From the NCBI GenBank assembly GCA_000708835.1, contig DF237155.1:62001-126000 (forward strand): DNA of 64,000 nucleotides. The letters are read 5' to 3'. The position numbers and the translations under genes are program-made. Of this stretch, positions 24,541-35,438 are shown in pieces; position 1 is the first letter of the stretch; every line of letters begins with the position of its first letter. Source of the DNA: Klebsormidium nitens. Its lineage: Eukaryota; Streptophyta; Klebsormidiophyceae; Klebsormidiales; Klebsormidiaceae. The notes beneath the pieces are model-generated. The model saw only the letters and a list, made by a program, of their open reading frames with translations, was not told where the DNA came from and made no database searches.

Positions 24541-25580
24541 TGCTCTTACAGCGGGTATGGGTTACCGGTGATATTGCTTGATTGGACTACCTTCCACAAA
24601 GGCTTATGTTTGTGGAAAAAACTGTCAAGTTTATTGAGAGGCCACTTCTCATCAACATGGATCAGATGTGGTGCGAATTACAATAACCCTGTCTCGATGA
24701 CTGGAAAAAAAAAATGTACTGCTGAGCTCCTCAGAAAGAGAGGGGTCCATTTACACGACCTCAACGAGTCACTGCTAACATGGGGCCCGATTATCGCCCA
24801 ATGTTGCCAGCCGGCTTCAAATCTCGAGCTGTCAAACTGAAGCATCAGAATTGGGGCTCTCCCCGCGATATTACAACCAGCCCCGTTGGGAACGCGACAG
24901 GCACTTCACGTCTCTGGCTGAAAGAAGCCGGGCATGGAACCCCAAATTCATCTGCTTTGGATGCCATGCTTTCTGCCAGGGTAGTGGCTGGCCCCTCCTC
25001 TCCTTCCACTGTTCCGATTCAGAATCCAGGGCCGCGCCATTGCCATTGGCATTGGCGTGAGGGCGCCATGATGCTGATGAATTTACCATATTACATAACC
25101 CGAATCGACGGAGTCAATTTCGAGTGCGCGTGTTTTCGCGCAAGATCGTAGCTCTCCCGGGCTCCCGGCCCCTCCACACCGTACTGCAGATTCCAGGTCA
25201 ACTTGCGCCGGTTTGTTCGCGCAGAGCCCGCGCAATATGACGATTCAAATTTCCTTCCAAGTTACCGGCACATGTCAATGTCATACTGTAAACCGCATTC
25301 CGTCAATCCGAATCTAGACTCATGATTCCGGTTGTAGCACAGGCAGGCGCAGGCTTGAGCGGAATGCAGAGATCAGCTCTTCCCTTTCAATCTGAAAACT
25401 TCAAAGTTTAGGGAGGGAGACGAGGAAGCAGGCCTGCAGCTGAGCTGTTGAGGCTCCTTGCTAATATTAGGCCTTCTCGTTGCAAGCAGGGCGTAAATAA
25501 GTCGTGCGGAAAGTTCTTGGAATTTGCACCAAAAAGCCACATCAAATCGAACATAAGCAGGGGTTGGGGAGGCAGACGCA
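24541..25580. promoter_or_regulatory. divergent intergenic region upstream of eIF3h and the 841-aa gene
   Basis: About 1 kb between two divergent start codons, so it probably holds both promoters. Only short open frames occur here. No TATA box, operator or repeat was confidently recognised. Confidence 0.35.
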
Positions 25581-28500
25581 ATGGCCGAGTCTTCAGGTAA
25601 GAACTGCCTCATCAATCTAGCGGACAGTGACAGTTCGCTGGCATGATGTGTTCGTAATTAGGGTTGAAGCCCCTTGCCCTCTATTGGTGGTGGCCCCGCT
25701 TCCTCCAATCATAAACTTTCTGAAACGGATGGCTTCTTTGCAGCCGCTCCTGCTAGGACCTGGGCTCAAGCTGCACAAACCAAAGAAGAGGAGGTGCCTC
25801 TGCGGACAGTTCAGATTGATGGCCTGGTAAGCCCTTCTTTGCACCCTAGGGGCACTCGTTTGGCAAAATTGAGGGGGGCACACCCTGCGCTTTATCTTAT
25901 AGCTCAGTGGGTTCAAAGTTTGCGGAGATGCAAGACTTACTCTGGAGATCCAAACTTACAATATGGTAATGGTTCGTTCCAGAGGATGGCATGCATTCTG
26001 CACGTTCATGTCCCACACACGGCGTTCTCTAAATCTCAACACCCGTAGCATCAGGCGGTGGTAATGGCCACCGGCAGAGTCGGATAGATCGAGCTATTTT
26101 GCCCAATTGTCCGGCACCCATCAAGCTGGAGGGATGTGCTCAGCCAGCTCCATTGTGGGGGAAGTCTCTGTCAACCCGGTCTCTGCTGGGAAATTGTGGT
26201 GGCGCCACACTTTTAAATCCGCGCGAGGGCGGTCGTTTTTGCTTGCAGGCACTGTTGAAGATCATCAAGCACTGCAAAGAGTTCGCGCCCAACCTCGTGA
26301 CAGGGCAGCTGCTTGGCCTGGATATTGGATCCGTGCTAGAAGTCACAAACTGTTTCCCATTCCCAGTGAGTGTGCGTCATGCCAGGTTGTGTCATAAACT
26401 TATCTGCAGTCGACTCAGGGACTGCAAACTCGCTTGAGGCATAGTTCAAGCCATCGGGGGGTCTCCTGAGAGCATCATCGAGCATTCCTTTTGATGTATT
26501 TTATGAATTGAACATAGTTCATCAGCCATTTGGTCTCTTGCGCCCGCCAATTTCGAACAGATAAATGCCGGGGGCGATAGCACAAACGCTGGTTTCGTCC
26601 CCATAAAATGCAGCTCTTATAAGCTGAAAGAGGAGATGACCTCACAATTGGTACGTAGGGCGTTCAGTGATAGGATTGAAGAAGCACTGGCTTTCTTAGC
26701 TCGCACCTTGAGTTGGAAGTGCCATCACATGTTCAGAACCACAGAGGCCCTGCATTTCATGATCAAAGAGGTGACTCACAGGTTGTTCTGAAACTCAAGC
26801 TTTTGTGCAGACGCGGAGCGAGGAAGAGGAGGACGGCGAGGACAGCGCAACGTACCAGCTGGAGATGATGCGGTCGCTGCGGGAGGTGAACGTGGACAAC
26901 AACACGGTCGGCTGGTACCAATCCACGTACATGGGGGCCTACCAGAGCGTGGAGCTCATCGACACCTTTCTGCAGTATCAGGTGGGGGTTCCCTGCGGGG
27001 CAAAGTTTGGAGGGATGGTTGGTTGATAGAACGTGCCGCTGGTCCTGCGGTCCCGAGAACGATTGAATGTTATAAAACTGATTGTAAGGAGTAAGGGAAT
27101 GGTGGAACTAGAAGCAGTGAGGAGGCCGTAAGGAAGACGATGGTTATTGTGCAACCAGAGATTCTAAGATTGGCTTGCTAAGGAAACGGATATCTGTGTG
27201 GTTAGTACCTGCGTGAAGCGGCGTGGAAGAGGAAGGACGGTGCAGGCGGAGGCTGTGGGTGTCTAGTATCTGAATGTGCGGATTTGAATCTGCAGGAGAA
27301 CATCAAGCGGTGTGTGTGCATCATCTACGACCCGCAGCGATCATCGCAGGGCGTCCTTGCTCTGAAAGCACTCAAGCTCAAGGAGCCCTTCATGGAGGCT
27401 TACAAAAACGATGCACTTACAGGGGAGGGGTGAGTTGTCGTACGAGCCCTCGGCTTCTTAAAGTAGAATGTACGTTCATGGCATCCCAATCCAGATGCAG
27501 CGTCGATCGTGCAGCATTGCGACTTGTGGTTTTGTGAAAGATGAGTTCTGATATACTTCGTCATGTGCCAGGTTGCGGCAATCGGGCATTTCATGGCCAG
27601 ACATCTTCGAGGAGATCAAGGTAAGGGCTGGTTCCCTCTTTGCGAAGTTCTACTCCCCCCCTTATTGTCAGCACCAATCTGCAGCTTGCTTCTGCAACTT
27701 CTTGATGAGTCCGAAGTTGAGAGGAACTACCGTACGACGAAGGTATGATCCCAAACAGATAAATAATCATTTTGCCTCCGGAAAATTGGAAAGTCCGGAT
27801 AAGCAGTCGGTGCTTTCTCGAACGTCAAACGGAAAGTATTCTCTGAGGCCGTATGGGTGTCTGGTACGTATCCATCTATTGGCATACGCCCAATATATAT
27901 GGGTACCGGGGTACTTCTCAACGATCAGAATTCGGGTCGAAAAATGGAAAATAATACATGATCTGGGCTCCCATGTGCTGAAATGATTGCTTTAGTTGAA
28001 CCATACCTTGGTCGTATGGTACTAGAGGGCTCTACAGCCTTCACTAAAAAAGGTTGCGACTGTCTATCGGGCAAGCTTGCTTAGTAGGAATATCAGTTTC
28101 CTTCATTGCCGAGCCTGTATGTCCGGTCCTTCAATGTCGCGCCCCTTGATTTCCATCATCTCCCTTGGCAGGTGTCGGTCCACAACTCTGCTTTGGTCGG
28201 CGCGATGGTGACCGACATCCAACCAGAGGCTCCTGTCACACACGTAAGTCTTGTCGTGCCCTGCAAGGAGGAGGTATAGGTTGTGCTCACTCGAGTCGTG
28301 CTTGACGAGTGAGTGGCATAGGTGTCAAAGCTCACCAGATCTGATGAATGAGGAGGCAGATTGGCGAGTTGGCGGTGCCTGTTGTCGATTGGACGTCAGT
28401 GGAGTGTCCCTTGCGCCTGACGGCGCCATGATTGATGCAGGCGGACTTTGACCGGTTGAGCCTGTCCAGTGCCCCTTTCTTGGAGAAGAACCTCGAGTTT

Positions 28501-30012
28501 TTGATTCAGTGCATGGACGATTTGGGCCAGGAACAACAAAAGGTGAGCGCCTTTCCATACCACCTCTGCCGGTAATGTTACGTCCCATCGGTCCTTTTTT
28601 CCTCGGTCAGTGCGACTCGCGGTTGATCCTGAAAGCAGCATTTCCAGCAGGGCATCCAGAGCATCTAGTCCTGAAGAGAATATTGGAACAAGATATGTGG
28701 TACTGAGAAATGAGCCAACCCTGGCTAATGGTTGCCCTCGCTGCAAGCTTCATTCGTCATCTGGTTTCCGGATACTGCAAATATGCCCTTTCGTCAGGTT
28801 TTTCGACTCAGATCTGTTAGGAGTCCCCATTGAATCGTCAGTCAGGGCCCCAAATGGTTCGACCTGATTGACGCTATGGGCGGTGAAAGATGGATGTAAG
28901 CCTTCCGCTTCTCCTCTGAAGGACGCTTTCTGTTGCCCCTGTAAACTAGAGGGAGAACCATAAACGCCTTTTCCTACTGCAGGTTGGCAGTCAGTTTGTG
29001 ATGTCTCCTTGCGCAGAAGCTTCACTTCTTCTGGTTCACGCTTCTGACGTGGCTCCTTGCGTATTATGCAGCAACAATACTACTATCGGGCAGTAACTAG
29101 GCAAGAAGCGCAAAAGGGAGCGTGGCTGCTAAAACGACGGTAAGTGAAAGCGTGTGCTGGGATTGCTCTGTGTCAAACTCCGACCCATCTGCCAGAACCG
29201 GTAACCATGAGCCAATATCTGGTTTGCAAGTCCAGACAGTTGATGTCTGTTGGGTTACAGGAAGTCCGAAGGCTTCCCATGAAAAGCGGGTGCAGTTACC
29301 ATGGACTGGGACGTTGGCCCAAACATAGCCTCACTCTATTTCTCGAAGCTTTTTCCTTCTCCAAAAATTGGCGCGTCTTCAAAATAGGGCGCCTAAACCT
29401 TTAGCCAACGGTTTGCTGATGTGCGTTTGTACCGTCTCTCCAGAGCGGAGAACGCTGCTCGGAAAGCTGCCGGGGAGGAGCCTCTGCCCGAGGAGGACTC
29501 GGCGAACCCCGCTTTCAAGCCCATCCCCGAGCCAAGCAGGCTGGACGGGTTCTTGATCACGAATCAGATCAGCAACTACTGCGGACAAGTCAACGGGTGA
29601 GCTTGGCTGCCGTGATCTGGATTACCATCTTGACTTCGTTTAGCTTGTTGGGTTGATTCATACTGGACTGGCTTAGGTGCTGATAGAGCCGTATTCAGGA
29701 AGCTGGCAGAAGTGGAATCTGGCAGAGGCGAAATATAAGCAGTTGGAAGTAGCATTGAGCAAGGGTTCTGTTCCAGTAATGCTTTGGAGCTGAAGATTAG
29801 GTGCGCATAGAAGTCTGCATAATTGCTTTTGGCTTCCAACCGAGGAGCCTTCTCATGGGTCTTCGGCCTTCGTCTGCTCTCAGCCAGGCAGAGAGCATGT
29901 TTTGGGAGCTACGTTTCACTTCTCATCTACCTTTGTTCTTTCCTTGTGCAGGTTCGGAGGGCAAAGCTTAAGCAAGATGTATGTTATGGACGCTGTACAT
30001 GAGGAGCACTGA
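25581..30012 (+). CDS. TIF3H1: eukaryotic translation initiation factor 3 subunit h (eIF3h), complete
   Basis: Eleven exons: 25581-25596, 25744-25826, 26249-26365, 26811-26981, 27296-27429, 27572-27620, 28172-28243, 28441-28542, 29072-29139, 29444-29596 and 29952-30012. Every junction is in phase and the total is 342 codons with stop, i.e. 341 aa, the usual size of plant eIF3h. The MPN domain begins after [15 protein letters not shown] and includes [23 protein letters not shown] and IIYDP. The usual catalytic JAMM histidines are absent, as expected for this non-enzymatic MPN subunit. The C-terminal half contains the helical block [16 protein letters not shown] and ends [19 protein letters not shown]. 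Known role of the family: part of the eIF3 complex in the cytosol, supporting start-site selection and reinitiation after upstream open frames in plants. The start codon is in a 16-nt first exon (MAESS). Confidence 0.97.
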
Positions 30013-31511
30013 CGGGCAAACAACACTTTTCCGTTATTTTTCCGCGCATTGTTTGATCCGATTGATGCAGTCACCACCTTTTCGCATATTCAAAGTACAA
30101 CTCTTGTCTCTGGCAAGCAAGAGCTGGGTTGGTAATTCTGAACAATGCCGCCTGCTGTTCAGGGGCCGTGTGCGCATGTTATTACCGCGCACACTGTGAG
30201 CAAGTCTGACGGTTTGCAATTGCTGCTGTCCTGTATTTGAGGTGTTTGTTAGTAGTCAAGCGGTGAATTATCCTTCTTGCATGCTGCTATCCCCCCTTGC
30301 AAATGGCAGGTTGAGTTGAAAACCTGAGATTTGTTGAATCGCGCATGCCATCTGCTGCAATTCCAGGCGACTGGTGCGAGCGGGTCCATAGCTGCCTATG
30401 CTGAAAGTACTCTTGGGTGGCCTCAAAGTGGGCGTAGGCCATGCATGGACACCCCAAGGCCATTTTCGGTGATGGGGGCCCAAACTGGCCGAAGTTGCAA
30501 TCTGGTCCGTTGAAAAAAGACCCGGATGCACGGAGTGTGCATTTCCGGAGCTTTGAAATCGGACGCCCACTTGCAGTCGGCGGTGCAACATATCCATGGG
30601 CCAAAGCCTGCGCTGATGCTCATGATGCTATCTGCCACCGGCCTGCAGCATGATGCCGCCTTCAAGGCCAATCGATAATCTGTGTACGTACTTCAGCTAC
30701 AGTAGTAGCGTTGACACCCACACACCCACCCACGCCCTAGCTAGCGCAACGTTATCCGTTTGCCCTGCAGCTACAGCCATTCGCCTGGCCATGGGCGCTG
30801 TGCACGTGACCGCAAATTCTATACAAAGAAGGAAGAAATTCCACGAGGCACAAGTATCTACTGCTGCAGGGCGCGTCCGACGCCTAGTTGACCTTTTAAA
30901 GAGGATGCAATTACCGTTGTAGGTAGGCTGCAAGTTGCAATTACATTAAGAGCGGCACCAGCTGGGCTGCGTATCCTGAGAAGACCTCATCGATTGGCTC
31001 CGTAGTTCACGTGTTTCAACGCACCAATCACAAGCTGTCGCACTCAGTGACACGTGGACCACGAGGGGCGCATTCACTATACCCATGTCATATGCCGGCG
31101 CCGACTGCCACCTGCATGCAGCTCCTTGGACACTTGGCACAGCCTCAGGCAGCTGCTCTCGGGCCGCGGCGCAATGGGGGCCACTTTTCTGACCTCAGCG
31201 GCACTCCGCACCCTGAACAAGCTGCCCTGGAGGGTGATCGTCCTGCATTTCCAAATTCCAGCTGGAACATCCGCAATGCTGAAGACAGCAAGTACGACCT
31301 TAAACTTACAAGCTGGAGATAAACGTTTGCTGAAAGGGTCAACGAAGCAAGCCAGCTGCTCGCAGGTCATCAACAAGCTTCTATCGTGGAGCTGCGTCTT
31401 GATCCGATTGACAGGGACCCCGCTAGTGTGCTACTCTCTACGCCGACGCGACAGCTTTTGCAATATTGCAAAGAGCCGCCTGCAACACCATTTTGGCTGA
31501 CGTGTTTAAAG
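30013..31511. other. intergenic stretch between eIF3h and the dehydrin-like gene
   Basis: Several overlapping short open frames on both strands, none with a recognisable domain. It should contain the eIF3h 3' region and the promoter of the next gene. No repeats were recognised. Confidence 0.4.
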
Positions 31512-32531
31512 ATGGACAAGATCAAGCAGGTCATTGGAAAGAAGCCTCATGGGTCCGACCCAACTGGTAAGGCAACACTGTACTTACGCTGTTCACTGCC
31601 ATTATCTGCTTGGGGAATCACAATACGTGTCTTGTGTTGTCTACTAACCCTGTGCTTTCAGGAGTGTACCCTGGAGTCAAAGATTCTGACCAAGTATCTT
31701 TCGGGCCTGAAGTAAAAGAACATAGGCCCTAACGATTTGGAATGCAGTCTGAGTCCGTCGAGAAATGATTAAAGCAAGGAATGTAACGCCTTTAGGAGGG
31801 ACTGATGTCTACAGTAGTAAAGGGAAATTTTAGCATCGCTTCCTTCTATTGATGCAGATCGGACTATCTTGAAAAGCAACTCTGAAGCTATTCAAAAGAT
31901 GCAGTCCACAAAGCACTTTCAAGATGCGCGCATTTCCATTATTTGGTCGTGGTTGCTTTCTTAAAGCAGATTGGTCCCGAGGTGGCTTCCTTCTTGTCTC
32001 TTTCATACTGATACATGTTGCTTCTTAAGTCAGTTCCTTGCTTTGCAAATGGAGATGTTATTTCCGTCTCCTGAATCCATTCCTCCGACGTCGAGTCTCT
32101 GAGCGTCGTTGATACGCTCACCTGACTATTTCCCCCCGCTCTCATCAGTTGCTGAGGGAACCCCCCAGGACAACCCATACACTGACGTGAACAACGACGG
32201 CAGCGGCGGCGGCGGCCTCATCTCCAAGATGAAGCACGCTGTGAAGGGGCACCAACATGGCACACCGGAGTCTCAGGTCAATAACGAGATGGCCACCGGG
32301 GGTGCGGCCACAGCAAACACCGGCGGGTTTGGGCTGCAGGACAAGGGGGTTAAGGAGGGGTCGATGGGGGAGGGAATGGGTTACATGGGGGGAATGGGTC
32401 AAGGGGGAACTCCTGGGGCAATGGGGGAGGGTATGGGGCAGCCGCATAGCGGTATGGCGACTGGGCTGGAGCAGGGGTCAATGGGTGCGGGGGCGGGAAG
32501 ACAGGGGGGGATGGGGACCGACTCGTACTGA
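31512..32531 (+). CDS. small glycine/methionine-rich dehydrin/LEA-like protein, 145 aa
   Basis: Two exons, 31512-31566 and 32149-32531, joined in phase (146 codons with stop). The N-terminus MDKIKQVIGKK and the internal GGGGLISKMKHAVKGHQHG each resemble part of a dehydrin K-segment (lysine-rich amphipathic helix with a MDKIK-like core, followed by His/Gly). The rest is strongly hydrophilic, with Gly-Met-Gln repeats (GSMGEGMGYMGGMGQGG, GEGMGQPHSGMATG) and no cysteine or tryptophan, as is usual for LEA proteins. Proteins of this kind protect membranes and enzymes during drying and freezing; that role is inferred here from composition and two motif-like segments. It could instead be a lineage-specific Gly-rich protein. 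The gene model is better supported than the function. Confidence 0.7.
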
Positions 32532-33861
32532 TTATGTGGCTGATGACCAGTCTAGTGCCAGCGTCAAATTTTGGGCACTTTTGCAAGTAGCACAGAGCAT
32601 GGACGTTTACCAGATGCCAGTGTCAAAGTCTGATGGGCGTTTTTTTGAGTTAGCACAGATGGTGGACGTTGACATTTGCCTCAAAATTTTTTAAAGTATC
32701 AAGTTCAGTAGCAGCTAAAGACGCCAGCGTGTGCCTGCAGCTGACTCAATCTCGGGGTGAGCCGAAGTGGCTACTAGACCTTGTTAGATTGGGAGGACAG
32801 ATGTTCATTGCTGCCATCAGATGTCGGCTAAGTCTGTTTATAATAATATGAGCAGTAAACGCAGTTTCTCCATTCCGCATCAGCCTACTGTGGTTACTTG
32901 TGATATGTATCACAGCAGATTGAATCGATTCATGAGATTGTCTATGATCACATACAGAGAGAGTTGACTATAATGCTTTCCGTCAGTTCTGAGGAGCTGA
33001 CGGGAGTCGTTCTATGTTACGTGCCACGTCATCTGGTAATGGCCGAACCGCTACTCTCATTTTGCAAAGGCTTCATGTTGAAACATACATCTGTTTAAGT
33101 AACTTGGTAGGTGCATCACAACGACTCAACACAGGTTGGCTTCATGTCATCCATGCGTCGATCCGTAAACGTCCGAACATCGTTAATTACTGGCAACTGG
33201 ACGAGGTGTATAAATTGATGGATACTTCAACAGTACAAACGGCAAAGAACGAGAAGACTTCGCATCGGTAGATTCGCTATTTGCGACAAGATCAGTGTGC
33301 AAACACATGTGGGATACACGGAGACGCGGCCCCACAGGTTGGTGTATGGGATAAGAATTCCCACTCCAGTACGTTACAGTCGGCGGCGCCCTTAAAGTCC
33401 CGCTTTGTCAAAGTTAAAACACCTCGTCGTGAGACGACCGTCACGGTAAAAGACGGAACAGGTGCAGCAGAAGCGTGGCCGACCTACACACGACGGCACC
33501 TCTTGTTAAGTGCAGACGGTCAATAATTGTGCGAAGACACGCTGGCAATAGAGCGGTTTGGCGAACTCATTGCTTAGATCGAAGGCTGTCATCCTGAAAA
33601 GGAAATATCTATGTCACGAGATCTCTAACGGAAGCACTCACGTCATTTCTAGCATAGCTACACCGTGCAAGGAGGCAGCGCTTTAAAAGATGGCAACCGC
33701 GTTCCCTGGCCCTGAAAGATTTCTAAGAAGCCTTTTAACGAACGCCATCTCCTACCGTACAGCCTATTTCTCCAAAGGCCTTACGTTTTCCAAGGGCCCA
33801 ACCTATAACAATTTCGACAGTCTTTATGCCAGATACTGTCCTCTGATCGCTTCTCAGCAAA
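32532..33861. other. intergenic stretch without recognised gene
   Basis: Short AT-richer sequence with only small open frames (at most 85 codons). It holds the 3' ends of the flanking genes. Nothing else was recognised. Confidence 0.45.
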
Positions 33862-34884
33862 CTAGGTGATGGCTTCACCGTTCACGTCCTTCAGTTCCGG
33901 CCGACTCTCCGATTCTGTCTTCCGCTCCCTGTAAGCAAGGTACAGCGCGGTCGCGGCCGCAGGTCCCAACGCGGCGGCGCCAGCCAGCGTGCAAAGGGCC
34001 GCCAGCGGCCCGTCCTCAAGCAAAGCCAAGTATGCGAAGCACAGGAACAGCCCCATGGTATCCAAGAGTACGTACAGCACCACCGCATCCGAGGCGCTTT
34101 CTGCCGTCACCACGGCAACGAACTGAGCGCGGGCCGAAGGATTGCTGACGAGAACGAGGCAGCTGAAGATGCGCCAGAACACGCCCAACGTGGCAGCGAC
34201 CAAGAAGCATAAGAGGACGACGTAGTTGAGATGGCGAGCTTCGTTCCCTTGTCCTTCTTTCGAAGCCGCTTCCGGATCGTGGGAACAGCAGAGGGCTTGC
34301 GCGAGAATGGGAACCATAAGCGGGAAGAGCGTCCCGGCTAGGAAAAGCGCCCAATGACTGTCTTCGGCGACCAGAAACGGGCCCAGCAAGCCGACGAGAG
34401 CGGAGAGCACGGCCGTGACGGTCGCCGCGTCGTCGCGCGTTAGCCGCGCCGGCGCCCTCGCGGCCGCGCTGAAGCGGCCGCGCGCGCCATCTGGGAAGTG
34501 GGCCGGCAGCCAGAGCAGCGAGAACGAACCGGAGGCGCCCAGAAAGGGCGTCAGGCCGAGTGCCACAATCTGGCCCGTTGCGTGCGCGCGCATTGATTCT
34601 CTGACAGTTGACAGGAGGTAGATGCTGACCAGGCAGAGAAAGTCCCCTAAGACGAGCAACCCAACTGAGCCGTTGAACAGGGCGCTGAAAATTGCATTTT
34701 GTGCGCAGAAGCCCGCGCGCAGAAGTGTCTCCAGCCTGGGAAGACTAGTAAGTTTCCACTCAGAGGCGCCACAGCTCTCGAGCAGGACGCGCGAGAAGGT
34801 GATGAGAAGATGAAGGAAGAGCGACGCGCCCAAAATCGCAGGGGGCGTACACGCGAGCATCTGGCGGCGGGTCAGGGGAGCCAT
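33862..34884 (-). CDS. multi-pass membrane protein, unknown family (paralogue 1), 340 aa
   Basis: Single uninterrupted exon. The start at 34884 (MAPLTRRQMLAC) is chosen because the other two copies start the same way (MAPPTRRQLPAC, MAPSTRRQLLAC); the frame stays open upstream. About eight hydrophobic segments are visible, including ILGASLFLHLLITFS, GLLVLGDFLCLVSIYLL, TAVLSALVGLLGPFLV, VVLLCFLVAATLGVFW and LCTLAGAAALGPAAATALYL. The last two segments surround the family signature FAYLALLEDGPLAAL and end in a basic tail (YRERK). Coding GC is high. No enzymatic or transporter motif was recognised. It diverges from the broken copy at 35439, leaving a shared upstream region of about 550 bp. The lack of introns, in a window where most other genes have them, suggests spread through a retrocopy or lineage-specific origin (inference). 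Confidence 0.8.
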   Translation of the reverse strand: MAPLTRRQMLACTPPAILGASLFLHLLITFSRVLLESCGASEWKLTSLPRLETLLRAGFCAQNAIFSALFNGSVGLLVLGDFLCLVSIYLLSTVRESMRAHATGQIVALGLTPFLGASGSFSLLWLPAHFPDGARGRFSAAARAPARLTRDDAATVTAVLSALVGLLGPFLVAEDSHWALFLAGTLFPLMVPILAQALCCSHDPEAASKEGQGNEARHLNYVVLLCFLVAATLGVFWRIFSCLVLVSNPSARAQFVAVVTAESASDAVVLYVLLDTMGLFLCFAYLALLEDGPLAALCTLAGAAALGPAAATALYLAYRERKTESESRPELKDVNGEAIT

Positions 34885-35438
34885 TGCGGACAAAATAACT
34901 GGTCTCTTCCGTTGATATGCTTTGCGATGGGAAAACAACACGCAACGCTCTGAGAGGCAGAGGCAGTCGAGTAGAGTGGATTCTCGCAGGACACTCTTTT
35001 GTGTGCGGTTTTTAGTAAGCAGTGTGGGTATGACGGAGGGATTGTCGGCGATGCATGATGCCCGATATCCTGAAGCCGAGATCATCGAGACAGCTAGATT
35101 GAAGGTACAGTGATTGGAAGTAAACTACCCTGTAGTGTCAACTACAGACTCATGATCAAGTTCGACGTTGTCGGCAGCTGTCACTTGGGGCCTACATGCT
35201 AGACACCTGGCACCTCGCCACAGACTCACGGGCTGTTGCCGAAGGAAGGTCGTGCTATACTACTTGGCACGTTTCAACCGGTTAGGCGCACTGTGGTGGT
35301 CAGCGGATGCCTCGACTCCACTCATGGACTGCGCTGAGGCTGCCATAGGGCACTAGTCAAAAGTCCGGCTAGCTTTGAAACACGTTCGGTCGGACTATCA
35401 CAAGGGCTGCTGACACATACTGCGACTCTCCGTTCGCC
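34885..35438. promoter_or_regulatory. shared upstream region of two divergent membrane-protein paralogues
   Basis: About 550 bp between the start codons of paralogues 1 and 2. By position it should contain both promoters. No clear TATA box was assigned. Confidence 0.35.

Noticed and set aside
30268-30671. Four overlapping minus-strand frames of 82-109 codons, considered as a transposon fragment
   Set aside because: No reverse transcriptase, integrase or transposase motif, no terminal repeats and no target duplication could be seen.
32145-32586. Minus-strand Pro-rich frames opposite the dehydrin-like exon
   Set aside because: Their proline-rich translation is the complement of Gly-rich codons in the plus-strand gene, which has a supported two-exon structure.
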